Position numbers and translations under genes: made by a program | DNA from: JBBQNY01 sp038221545 | GTDB lineage: Bacteria; Pseudomonadota; Gammaproteobacteria; Xanthomonadales; Ahniellaceae | DNA length: 10,604 bases | NCBI GenBank assembly: GCA_038221545.1 | Contig: JBBRIE010000094.1 | Span: 1-10,604 of the forward strand | Reading direction: 5' to 3' | Shown: positions 1 to 5,621 of the stretch, piece by piece | Layout: the number at the start of each line of letters is the position of its first letter | Numbering within the stretch: the first letter of the stretch is position 1 | The notes under the pieces: generated by a model | What the model saw: only the letters and a program-made list of their open reading frames with translations | Databases searched by the model: none | What the model was told of the DNA's origin: nothing

Positions 1-201
1 GAGGCGGACCGGCTGAAAGCCTACCGACATCTATTCAATGATGGCCTGACCGACAGCGACGCACACGCGCTGCGGCTGGCCACCCAGCAGCAAAAGACAT
101 GGGGCAGCGAACGGTTTCGGTTGCAGATCGAGGACCTCGCACAGCGCAAGCTGCAAGTGCGGCCGCGCGGAAGACCCGAGAACACGGACAAATGTACCTG
201 A
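1..201 (+). CDS. C-terminal fragment of a REP-associated tyrosine transposase (RAYT, IS200/Y1-like)
   Basis: The reading frame is open from the first base and gives 66 residues. It starts EADRLKAYRHLF and contains TWGSERFRLQIEDL and RPRGRP. That arrangement (an 'AYRxLF' helix, a 'xGSExF' segment and a basic RPGRP-like tail) is typical of the C-terminus of RAYT proteins, the single-strand-nicking Y1 transposases that act on REP-like repeats. The HUH and tyrosine catalytic motifs would lie upstream of the window, so whether the gene is whole cannot be judged. The last codons (KCT and the stop) are read from the repeat that begins at 190, so the terminus is either natural for this element or trimmed by the repeat. 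It converges on the leftward sdpI-like gene. Family assignment is by motif recognition only. Confidence 0.72.
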   Translation, partial: EADRLKAYRHLFNDGLTDSDAHALRLATQQQKTWGSERFRLQIEDLAQRKLQVRPRGRPENTDKCT

Positions 202-222
202 CCCCTTTTTGGACCCCTTTTT
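190..222 (+). repeat. RAYT-associated repeat copy R1
   Basis: The copy reads AAATGTACCTGACCCC, TTTTT, then GGACCCCTTTTT, so the CCCCTTTTT part is present twice in tandem. The same core recurs at 2854-2873 and 4232-4258. It overlaps the transposase stop codon on the left and ends two bases before the sdpI-like stop on the right. Seen directly; the link to the adjacent RAYT is inference from proximity and from the known RAYT/REP partnership. Confidence 0.7.
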
Positions 223-224
223 GC

Positions 225-920
225 TCATCGCGCGCCGATGTCGCGATAGATCCACCACGAATACACGATCGGCACCACCGCCAGCACCACGGCGATCGCC
301 ACGAACACCATGACCCCGATCGGCGGCGGCAGGAATGCCGCCGCGATCATCGCGAGCCCGCCTGCGACCCAGATCCGCCCCGCGAGCCGGTGCGTGCGGT
401 TCCAGACCTCCTCGCTCGAGAGCGTCCACGGCACGCGAATCCCGATGAAGAAGTTTTGGCGCATCCTGCCCATCTGGTTGCCGAGCAGCGTGAACAGCAG
501 CGCGATGCCGAGGCGGATCACGAAGGCGACATCCATGTCGTCGCCCAGCGCGACGCGCACCAGCACGAAGTGCAGTCCGATCAAGAACAGGGCGACCAGC
601 CAGCGCACGAAGCGAACCGTGCCCCCGAACAGCGCGTAGTTGCGACGGCGGGGGTCGATCAAGGGCAGGAACAGCAGCAGTGCGTAGGTCGCCAGCGACA
701 TCGCCGGCAGTCCCAGCGCGATGATCCACGCAGGCCCGTACCCGTCGGCCTGGCCCGAAATGCCCCAATGCGTCGGCACGACCTCGGGCATCGACGGCCA
801 CATGATGAATCCATACGCGATGTCGGCTGCCAGCAGCAACAGCAGCGGCCAGTCGCCGCGCAGCGCCGCTGAGTCGACCCGATAGTCGCGCTCGCTGATT
901 GTCTTCTCTGTCTTGTTCAT
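225..920 (-). CDS. SdpI-family integral membrane protein (DUF1648 + SdpI domain)
   Basis: This 231-residue membrane protein has hydrophobic segments at about 25-42, 64-88, 103-124, 131-147, 183-200 and 203-222. The DUF1648 signature VPTHWG is at 48-53. The SdpI signature, with NFFIGIRVPWTLSSEEVW then NRTHRLAGR, spans about 156-182. In Bacillus subtilis SdpI gives immunity to the SDP toxin and relays its presence by sequestering the repressor SdpR; many homologues elsewhere have no known toxin. Its start overlaps the ArsR-type repressor gene by four bases (ATGA), and AAGGAG lies 11 bases upstream, so translation is coupled. The gene stops two bases before repeat R1. Family assignment is strong. 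An immunity or envelope-stress role here is inference, since no sdpABC genes are in the window. Confidence 0.88.
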   Translation of the reverse strand: MNKTEKTISERDYRVDSAALRGDWPLLLLLAADIAYGFIMWPSMPEVVPTHWGISGQADGYGPAWIIALGLPAMSLATYALLLFLPLIDPRRRNYALFGGTVRFVRWLVALFLIGLHFVLVRVALGDDMDVAFVIRLGIALLFTLLGNQMGRMRQNFFIGIRVPWTLSSEEVWNRTHRLAGRIWVAGGLAMIAAAFLPPPIGVMVFVAIAVVLAVVPIVYSWWIYRDIGAR

Positions 921-1192
921 CGCTTCTTCTTCTCCTTGCCCGCCACGGCGAGCATCCAGCCGATCGCTTCCTGGAACACGGTCATGTTGAGCGAGTACAC
1001 GATGTTCTGCCCCTTGCGTACGTCGAGCACGAGCCGCGCGTGCTTGAGCAGCGACAGGTGGTGCGAGATGCTCGGCTTTGACATGTCGAAGTGGCCCGAG
1101 ATCTCGCCCGCGTTCATGTCGCCGCCGCGCAGCAGCCGGAGGATCTCCCGCCGCGTCGGATCGGACAGGGCCTTGAAGACCTCGTTCTCCAT
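917..1192 (-). CDS. ArsR-family repressor, SdpR-like
   Basis: This 91-residue winged-helix protein opens with MENEVFKALSDPTRREILRLL, the standard ArsR start. The helix-turn-helix lies at about 27-50, with SKPSISHHLSLLKHARLV as recognition region, and the wing follows at about 52-66 (VRKGQNIVYSLN). There is no CxC metal motif. The short length, the MSKPSISHHL helix and the downstream SdpI-family gene match the SdpR group, which senses through the membrane protein rather than a metal. Its start shares one base with the stop of the upstream hydrolase (TGATG), and it overlaps the sdpI-like start by four bases, so it is the middle gene of a tightly coupled operon. It probably represses the operon through the inverted repeat at 2568-2593. 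The role is inferred from family and context. Confidence 0.88.
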   Translation of the reverse strand: MENEVFKALSDPTRREILRLLRGGDMNAGEISGHFDMSKPSISHHLSLLKHARLVLDVRKGQNIVYSLNMTVFQEAIGWMLAVAGKEKKKR

Positions 1193-2544
1193 CAGTCCGT
1201 CCGCGTCGCCGCGCCCTGCATCACGAACGCCGAGATATCGTCGATCACCTCGTCCGCGACGCGCCCCGCGGTCTGGTACTCCGCCGGCGTCGAACGCCCC
1301 TCGCCCGCGATGAAGAGGTGGTTGAGCTTCGCGTACGCGCGCAGCTGCGCGTCGCGCCGGCCAGCGAGCGCCTCGCGCCAGACCGCATAGTCGGCAGCCG
1401 TCACCTGGTAGTCGCGCTCGCCGTGCAGCACGAGCAGGCGCTGCGGCAATGCGCGCGCGGCCACCGCCGGTTCGTACTCCGCGAGATCGAGCCAGTACGC
1501 CGCGGGCGCGCCGAGCACGAGGCCGCTGGTCTGCGGCGTGATCGCGTCGATGCGCGCGGCCTCCTTCCTCATGGCGCCAATCTGCTCGCGGGCCGCCGCG
1601 CCCGACTCGATGCCTTCGAGGTACGTGAGCTGATCCTCGAGCACGCGCTGCAGCGGCCGCGCCGACCCCGCGAGAATCACGACGCCCGCGAGCGCCGGGG
1701 CGCGTTGCGCGATGCGCGGCGCGAGCATGCCGCCGAGGCTGTGGCCGAGCACGAACACGCGCGCCGGGTCGACGCCTTCGGCCGCGCGCGCGAAGCTGAT
1801 CGCGTGCACCGCGTCATCGACGGTTTCGTCGTCCACCGTGAACGACGGCAGCGCCATGAGCTTCGCGCCGTGCACCTTCGAGCGCTTTTCGTAGCGCAGC
1901 ACCGCGACTCCGCGCGCGCCGAGCCCTTCCGCGATATCGCGGAACGGCCGGTTCGGCCCGATCGTCTCATCGCGATCGTGCGGGCCGGATCCGTGCACCA
2001 GGACAACTGCGGGGAACGGGCCCTCGCCTTTCGGCAGGGTCAGCGTGCCAGGCAGCGCCCATCCGCCCTCGCCTATCGTCACTTCGCGCTGGACCAGCCC
2101 CTCCGGCGCGGCGGTAGTCGGCGCCGGTGCGGGCGTCGTCTCGGGTGGCACGACACGCAGGCCCGCGATTCGATCGTCGCCATCGAATGCGACGACGAGG
2201 TCGAGCGACGCGCGCTCGAACCTGCAGGCCGCGCGCATCACCACGTGGGCCGCCTCGCGCGCGCTGCGCGGTGCATCGCAGGAACGCAGCGTGCCGACCT
2301 GCGCTTCGAGCGCGGTCCGCAACTCGCCGAGCTTAGGTTCGGGCAGGGCCGCGCGCATCGTGGCGTCGAAGCGTGCGAAGGCGGCGCCGAACTCGCCGGT
2401 GCGCAAGCCGTCGGCGACGAGAGTGACAGTGGCGGCGCGGTCGGCGAGCGGCGCCGAGGCGATCGGCTGCGCCGAAGCGATCGCAGCTGCGAGCATCACG
2501 GAGAGCGACGCGATCGACGCGGCGGGTTGGACGAAATGGCGCAT
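1192..2544 (-). CDS. Exported DUF3887-alpha/beta hydrolase fusion
   Basis: The chosen ATG gives 450 residues, with GGGAG seven bases upstream and a signal peptide (hydrophobic core about 11-25). An in-frame TTG 36 bases earlier lies inside the predicted operator and was not used. A DUF3887-like domain spans about 35-130 and a Pro/Ala/Thr linker about 133-148. The alpha/beta hydrolase domain runs from about 150 to 440. The triad can be read directly: nucleophile Ser269 in GHSLGG, Asp378 in LHGERDYQV and His409 in KLNHLF. HGSG at 184-187 is the oxyanion region. A periplasmic serine hydrolase acting on an ester or amide is likely, but the substrate is unknown; proteins of this layout are loosely compared with BAAT or dienelactone-hydrolase-like enzymes. 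It is first in the operon with the ArsR and SdpI genes, so it shares their control. Confidence 0.87.
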   Translation of the reverse strand: MRHFVQPAASIASLSVMLAAAIASAQPIASAPLADRAATVTLVADGLRTGEFGAAFARFDATMRAALPEPKLGELRTALEAQVGTLRSCDAPRSAREAAHVVMRAACRFERASLDLVVAFDGDDRIAGLRVVPPETTPAPAPTTAAPEGLVQREVTIGEGGWALPGTLTLPKGEGPFPAVVLVHGSGPHDRDETIGPNRPFRDIAEGLGARGVAVLRYEKRSKVHGAKLMALPSFTVDDETVDDAVHAISFARAAEGVDPARVFVLGHSLGGMLAPRIAQRAPALAGVVILAGSARPLQRVLEDQLTYLEGIESGAAAREQIGAMRKEAARIDAITPQTSGLVLGAPAAYWLDLAEYEPAVAARALPQRLLVLHGERDYQVTAADYAVWREALAGRRDAQLRAYAKLNHLFIAGEGRSTPAEYQTAGRVADEVIDDISAFVMQGAATRTD

Positions 2545-2567
2545 GGCCTGGCTCCCGGGCTGGATTG

Positions 2568-2593
2568 TATATTTAGGCAACGATCTAACTATA
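2568..2593. promoter_or_regulatory. Candidate operator: 26-bp inverted repeat
   Basis: Arms TATATTTAG (2568-2576) and CTAACTATA (2585-2593) pair at 8 of 9 positions around the 8-base spacer GCAACGAT. The site overlaps the -10 box and the predicted start point of the operon that encodes an ArsR/SdpR-like repressor. Size, symmetry and position fit an autorepressor site for a winged-helix dimer. The sequence is seen; the binding protein is inferred. Confidence 0.55.
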
Positions 2594-2617
2594 AGGCCAA
2601 CCGCCGACCTGCCACAA
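2588..2617 (-). promoter_or_regulatory. Predicted promoter of the hydrolase-arsR-sdpI operon
   Basis: Read leftward, a -35-like TTGTGG (2617-2612) and a -10 TATAGT (2593-2588, 5/6 to consensus) are separated by 18 bases. This is an unusually AT-rich island in GC-rich DNA. Transcription would start near 2580, about 36 bases before the chosen ATG. The -35 match is modest (3/6). Confidence 0.5.
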
Positions 2618-2637
2618 CCTCTCCGAAAGAGGGATGC

Positions 2638-2668
2638 AAAATGGGGTCAAAAAAGAGTCAGACCCTTT
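2638..2668. repeat. RAYT-associated repeat copy R2
   Basis: The core GGGGTCAAAAAAGAGTCAGA is followed by CCC. Its outer parts form a GGGTC...GACCC inverted repeat (2644-2648 with 2661-2665, 12-base loop). It shares the TGACCCC / GGGGTCA core with the other copies, but its context differs. It lies about 20 bases upstream of the operon -35 box. Confidence 0.5.
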
Positions 2669-2770
2669 GTTGCGGTTTCGTACACCGGGCCGGGCCAGCG
2701 GGCGAACGGATCGCAGCCCGCATCCCGGAGCCGAAGTCGAGTCCGACTGAACACTCGTGAGGCGTCAGCG

Positions 2771-2802
2771 AAAAGGAATCTGACCCCGCCTTTATTTTGC
2801 GA
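2771..2802 (+). repeat. RAYT-associated repeat copy R3
   Basis: The copy reads AAAAGGAATCTGACCCC followed by GCCTTTATTTTGCGA. It has the CTGACCCC core and T-rich 3' side of the other copies, with a different 5' half. It is preceded directly by TGAGGCGTCAGC (2758-2769), as copy R5 is preceded by the same motif at 4191-4202. Confidence 0.5.
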
Positions 2803-2853
2803 GGGTCATGGCTTGCTCCCCCCCAGAACCCCGGTCGGCGCCTACCGTGACGG

Positions 2854-2873
2854 AAAAATGTACCCCTTTTTGC
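2854..2873 (+). repeat. RAYT-associated repeat copy R4 (shortened)
   Basis: The copy reads AAAAATGTACCCCTTTTTGC. It matches R1 and R5 apart from a 5-base deletion that removes the internal CTGAC. It lies about 80 bases upstream of the start of the exported TPR-like gene. Confidence 0.6.
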
Positions 2874-2934
2874 TTGGCAGGTTCCTCCGCCTTTTCTCGT
2901 TAGCTACTAAATACAGCGAAGCGGAGAACGATCC

Positions 2935-4158
2935 ATGCGGCCGATCGAGTACGGGTTTTCGCACATGATGCATGGCTGGCTGCTTTCCACGCTGATGCTC
3001 GCCGCTTTCGGCCTGGTGCCGCCACCGGTCATGGCGGAGGCCGTTGCCGCGGAGGCCACTGCGGTCGCGAGCACCGGCCAGCGCTTCGTCACGGCGATCA
3101 ACACTGCCGATGGATCCGGGCTTAACGAGCTGATGGACGCCGACGGAATTGCTGCGCGCGTGCTTGCCAAACTCAAGTTGAACGTGGTCGACCGGGCGCT
3201 CTACGTGGAGATCCTGAGTACGGAGTACAGCACGCTGGGTTACAGCGTCGCCGCGCAGATGCTGGCGCAGCGCGCTAAGGCAACACTTCTGCGCTCCTCG
3301 CCCGCAGGGGATGGCGGCGCGGGCGGCGAGTTCCTGGCCCGAATCACTACCACCGACGCCAAAGACAACGAGGCATTCGGCTACCTGCAGGTGTCGCTAG
3401 ACCGCGAGGGGCGGATTGTCGACTGGTACGACCACTCACTTGCCGTGTCGATGAGCGGGCAGCTTGCGTTCAGCGCCGTAAAGATGATGACCGCGACGCA
3501 GGTCGCGCAGCTGCTGCTCGGCCAAGCCGGCGATGCACGCGAGATCGCCACGCTCATGACGAGCTTCGCCTCCGCGGTCAATGCTGGCGACATGCAGCTT
3601 GCGCATGCCCTGCTGCTCGAGATGCCGGAATCGATCAAGCAGCGGCGCGAGTTCGCGACACTGCGGGTCACCATGGCGCGCAGCGTGAGTATGCAGGCAT
3701 ATGGTGAAGCCTTGGCGGAGCTTGCAAGGCGCCATGGCACGGCCGACGAATTGCAGTTCATCCTGATCGACCACTACCTGCTGACCGGGCAATTCGAGCT
3801 CGCACTGCGCGCCGTCGATCGCGCGGCGCGCGTGATCGGCGACGACGAAGTGATGGACGCGAACCGCTGCCACGCTCTGCTCGACCTTGGACGCAAAGCC
3901 GACGCGCTGGCAGCATGCGATCGTTCAATCGCTCGCGACCCGACGTTCGAACTGCCCCGCTGGACGCGCGTGCGGCTGGCGCTCCAGACCAAAGATGCCC
4001 CGCTGGCGATCCAGTCGCTTACCGGCGTCGAGCAGGCGCGCGGCGGCAAGAAACTCAACGCGGGAAGCCTGGCAAAGAACAGTTCGTACGCGTGGCTCGC
4101 AAAGCAACCCGAGTTCGCTGCGTGGGGCGCGGACCGGGGCTGGTCGCCGCCGCCCTGA
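2935..4158 (+). CDS. Exported TPR-like protein of unknown function
   Basis: The first ATG has GGAG eight bases upstream (2923-2926), which decides this start over ATGs at 2965 and 2968. The 407-residue product has a signal peptide: a hydrophobic core at about 15-32 and a probable cut after VMA, so it should be periplasmic or secreted. Residues about 45-190 form a globular region I cannot assign. From about 215 the chain is helical and repeat-like. A TPR-like pair spans about 282-345, as in FELALRAVDRAARVIG followed by GRKADALAACDRSIARDPTF. The last 40 residues resemble the 'LAKNSSYAWLAKQPEFAAW' tail found after such repeats. It is a single gene bracketed by RAYT-type repeats, unlinked by function to its neighbours as far as I can see. 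A protein-protein interaction role is inferred from the repeats only. Confidence 0.8.
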   Translation: MRPIEYGFSHMMHGWLLSTLMLAAFGLVPPPVMAEAVAAEATAVASTGQRFVTAINTADGSGLNELMDADGIAARVLAKLKLNVVDRALYVEILSTEYSTLGYSVAAQMLAQRAKATLLRSSPAGDGGAGGEFLARITTTDAKDNEAFGYLQVSLDREGRIVDWYDHSLAVSMSGQLAFSAVKMMTATQVAQLLLGQAGDAREIATLMTSFASAVNAGDMQLAHALLLEMPESIKQRREFATLRVTMARSVSMQAYGEALAELARRHGTADELQFILIDHYLLTGQFELALRAVDRAARVIGDDEVMDANRCHALLDLGRKADALAACDRSIARDPTFELPRWTRVRLALQTKDAPLAIQSLTGVEQARGGKKLNAGSLAKNSSYAWLAKQPEFAAWGADRGWSPPP

Positions 4159-4197
4159 AAGTGGGCTCCATCTTCAGATGATGCAGTCGATGAGGCG

Positions 4198-4935
4198 TCA
4201 GCAATGAAGGTCACAGGAAGACCTTCGAACAGGGAAAATGTACCTGACCCCTTTTTCGAAGCCGAGCAGGTGTCCTTGCGCCCAGTTCCATCCGAGGTGG
4301 ATGCCGATCGGCAGCGCCAGGCTGCGCGTGCGCAGGTAAGCGAGGCCGAGCAGTACCGCGCCCAGGAACAACTCGACGGTGGCCCACGCCAGCGTCGCGC
4401 CGTGCATGTCCGGATTGCCCCAGTGACTGGTGGCGAACAGCAGGCCCAGCGCGATTTGCGCCACCCGGATGCCCGCACCGGCTACGAGTCGCTGGAACAC
4501 GAATCCGCGGAACAGCGTCTCTTCAAACAGCGCGACGAACAGGAACAGGTACGCGCCGTACGCCAGCATCGCGAGGCTGCGTGAGGGATCGAGTTCGAGA
4601 CGCACGCCCCCGACCGCCCAGATCATCGCCACCGCGAGCAAGGCGGTCGCGACGCCGACCAGGGAACCGACGCCGAACTCGCGTGCCCAGCGCCCGTCCA
4701 GCACGAAGCCGATGCTCGACAGCGGCTCCCGCCGCAGGCGCACGCAGAGCCAGGTCACCCCCAGCAGGAATGCGAAGCGCAGCGGCTCCAGCCATTCCTT
4801 GTGCGCGCCAAGGTCTTGCAGCGCCCGGCTCACCGGCGTGTACACGAACCGGCTCGCCACCATCAGCGCGATGAAGAACAGGATCCACCAGCCGTTGCGC
4901 AGGCGATCGTTCGAGTCGAAGAAGAGCTGCTTCAC
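4198..4935 (-). CDS. CPBP-family intramembrane metalloprotease, C-terminus altered by a repeat
   Basis: The GTG start is preferred because GGAG lies five bases upstream and the product then begins MKQLFFDSNDRLRNGWW, a usual CPBP opening. An ATG at 4953 has no ribosome site. The 245-residue product has several membrane helices and all three CPBP (Rce1-like) motifs: EETLFR (Glu138, Glu139, Arg143), FATSH (His171) and HLGWN (His213, Asn217). After the last motif the chain enters repeat R5 (EKGVRYIF) and a hairpin-encoded tail, then stops. Family members usually continue with another hydrophobic segment, so this C-terminus is probably truncated or replaced. CPBP proteins serve in prenyl-protein-type proteolysis, bacteriocin self-immunity or other membrane cleavage; the substrate here is unknown. 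It diverges from marR across a palindrome, so MarR control is likely. Confidence 0.83.
   Translation of the reverse strand: MKQLFFDSNDRLRNGWWILFFIALMVASRFVYTPVSRALQDLGAHKEWLEPLRFAFLLGVTWLCVRLRREPLSSIGFVLDGRWAREFGVGSLVGVATALLAVAMIWAVGGVRLELDPSRSLAMLAYGAYLFLFVALFEETLFRGFVFQRLVAGAGIRVAQIALGLLFATSHWGNPDMHGATLAWATVELFLGAVLLGLAYLRTRSLALPIGIHLGWNWAQGHLLGFEKGVRYIFPVRRSSCDLHC
4206..4226. repeat. Perfect 7-bp hairpin next to repeat R5
   Basis: GAAGGTC (4206-4212) and GACCTTC (4220-4226) pair perfectly around a 7-base loop. The hairpin lies 47 bases after the TPR-like gene stop and inside the last codons of the CPBP gene. There is no immediate T-run on the rightward strand, although the CCCCTTTTT of R5 follows 24 bases later. 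It may help end transcription or be part of the repeat unit. Confidence 0.5.
4232..4258 (+). repeat. RAYT-associated repeat copy R5
   Basis: The copy reads GGGAAAATGTACCTGACCCC followed by TTTTTCG. ATGTACCTGACCCCTTTTT is identical to R1. On the reverse strand it is translated in frame as the C-terminal residues EKGVRYIF of the CPBP gene. Confidence 0.7.
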
Positions 4936-4940
4936 GGTGG

Positions 4941-4944
4941 CTCC
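4941..4944 (-). promoter_or_regulatory. Ribosome binding site that decides the CPBP start
   Basis: Read leftward, GGAG is five bases before GTG 4935. The upstream in-frame ATG at 4953 has only ATATTCC before it. This favours the GTG. Confidence 0.5.
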
Positions 4945-4965
4945 GGCGCGCATGGAATATGCATT

Positions 4966-4983
4966 TATCTTGACATCAAGATA
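4966..4983. promoter_or_regulatory. MarR-type operator between cpbp and marR
   Basis: TATCTTGACATCAAGATA is a perfect 8+8 palindrome around the central CA. An overlapping second inverted repeat, TTGACAT (4970-4976) with ATGTCAA (4988-4994), places a perfect TTGACA -35 box on each strand. The site lies in the short gap between two divergent genes, one of which encodes a MarR protein. TATCTTGA-type palindromes are common MarR-family targets. No strong -10 was found; read leftward, GATAAA at 4969-4964 with 19-base spacing is the best candidate. Confidence 0.65.
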
Positions 4984-5018
4984 CTTAATGTCAACATGAC
5001 TTCCGGGCCATGGCAACC

Positions 5019-5022
5019 GGAG
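5019..5022 (+). promoter_or_regulatory. Ribosome binding site that decides the marR start
   Basis: GGAG lies five bases before the ATG at 5028, while the in-frame ATG at 5010 has no purine-rich site before it. The later start is therefore preferred. Confidence 0.5.
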
Positions 5023-5027
5023 TCGTG

Positions 5028-5546
5028 ATGAAGAAACACCGCGCAGAGCAGGCCGGCGACGGCGATCGCACCGACCGCCTGCTGGCCGAATGGAACGACG
5101 AGCGGCCCGAACTCGACGCGGCCGCGATGGCGGTGGTCGGCCGGCTGCTCAGCATCGGGCGCAGGCTCGAGGCGCGCGCTAATGCCGCGCTCAAGCCGCT
5201 CGGCCTGCACTACACGGATCTCGACCTGCTGGCGACGCTGCGTCGGGGCGGGAAGCCCTATCGACGCACGCCTACCGAGTTGCGCGACTCGGTGCTGATC
5301 ACGTCGGGTGCGATGACCGCCTGCCTCGACCGGCTCGAACGCAATGGCCTGATCGCGCGCGTGGCGGATCCGCAGGATCGACGCTCCAGCGCCGCCGAGC
5401 TGACTATCGAGGGCCGCAAATTGATCGACAAGGCGATCGCGGTCCGCTTCCGGGAAGCCGCGGAATCGCTGACCGTCCTGTCCGCGGCCGAGCGCTCGCG
5501 ACTTGCGGCCCTCCTCAGGAAACTGGGCCGCGGCCTCGAACAGTGA
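5028..5546 (+). CDS. MarR-family transcriptional regulator
   Basis: The product is 172 residues from the preferred ATG. A polar 30-residue N-terminal arm precedes the dimerisation helix (about 30-58). The winged helix-turn-helix lies at about 60-130, with TPTELRDSVLITSGAMTACL as turn and recognition helix and the wing signature DPQDRRS at 114-120. A C-terminal helix ends at LGRGLEQ. The SGAMTACLDRLERNGLIAR segment is close to the MarR subgroup that regulates transport, stress or small-molecule degradation genes; the ligand cannot be read from sequence. It diverges from the CPBP protease gene over a gap that carries a perfect palindrome, so it probably represses itself and its neighbour. The gene ends before a hairpin terminator at 5566-5589. 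Confidence 0.9.
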   Translation: MKKHRAEQAGDGDRTDRLLAEWNDERPELDAAAMAVVGRLLSIGRRLEARANAALKPLGLHYTDLDLLATLRRGGKPYRRTPTELRDSVLITSGAMTACLDRLERNGLIARVADPQDRRSSAAELTIEGRKLIDKAIAVRFREAAESLTVLSAAERSRLAALLRKLGRGLEQ

Positions 5547-5565
5547 GCGTGGCAGCGTTGCGATC

Positions 5566-5589
5566 GAGCCGCTCCCCCTGCGGCTCTTT
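5566..5589 (+). terminator. Probable terminator after marR
   Basis: GAGCCGC (5566-5572) pairs perfectly with GCGGCTC (5580-5586) around TCCCCCT and is followed by TTT. The T-tract is short, but the position, between convergent genes and 20 bases past the marR stop, fits. Confidence 0.5.
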
Positions 5590-5621
5590 CCGGCGACAGG
5601 CGACGCGGTTCGCGCGGGCGG

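Larger units (their letters stand above)
2545..2934. other. Intergenic region with operon promoter and three RAYT-type repeats
   Basis: These 390 bases lie between the divergent hydrolase and exported TPR-like genes. They hold the leftward promoter and operator (2568-2617), repeat copies R2 (2638-2668), R3 (2771-2802) and R4 (2854-2873), and a 12-base motif at 2758-2769 that recurs at 4191. I see no convincing gene: frames reading through are built from repeat sequence and lack codon or motif support. A short AT-rich stretch at 2901-2913 may belong to the promoter of the rightward gene, but no clear -35/-10 pair was found. Confidence 0.6.

Noticed and set aside
2735..2748. Small stem AGTCG-AGTC-CGACT
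   Set aside because: Five base pairs with a 4-base loop is common by chance, and it is not placed at a gene end.
1318..2760. Long rightward open frame of 480 codons
   Set aside because: It is antisense to the exported hydrolase, whose signal peptide, triad and ribosome site are clear. The rightward product is Arg/His/Ala-rich, as expected for a shadow frame in GC-rich DNA.
190..4258. CRISPR array or integron attC sites
   Set aside because: The repeats are irregularly spaced, of unequal length and in varied context. No integrase gene, cas gene or attC-like paired core sites were seen, and the genes between them face both ways.
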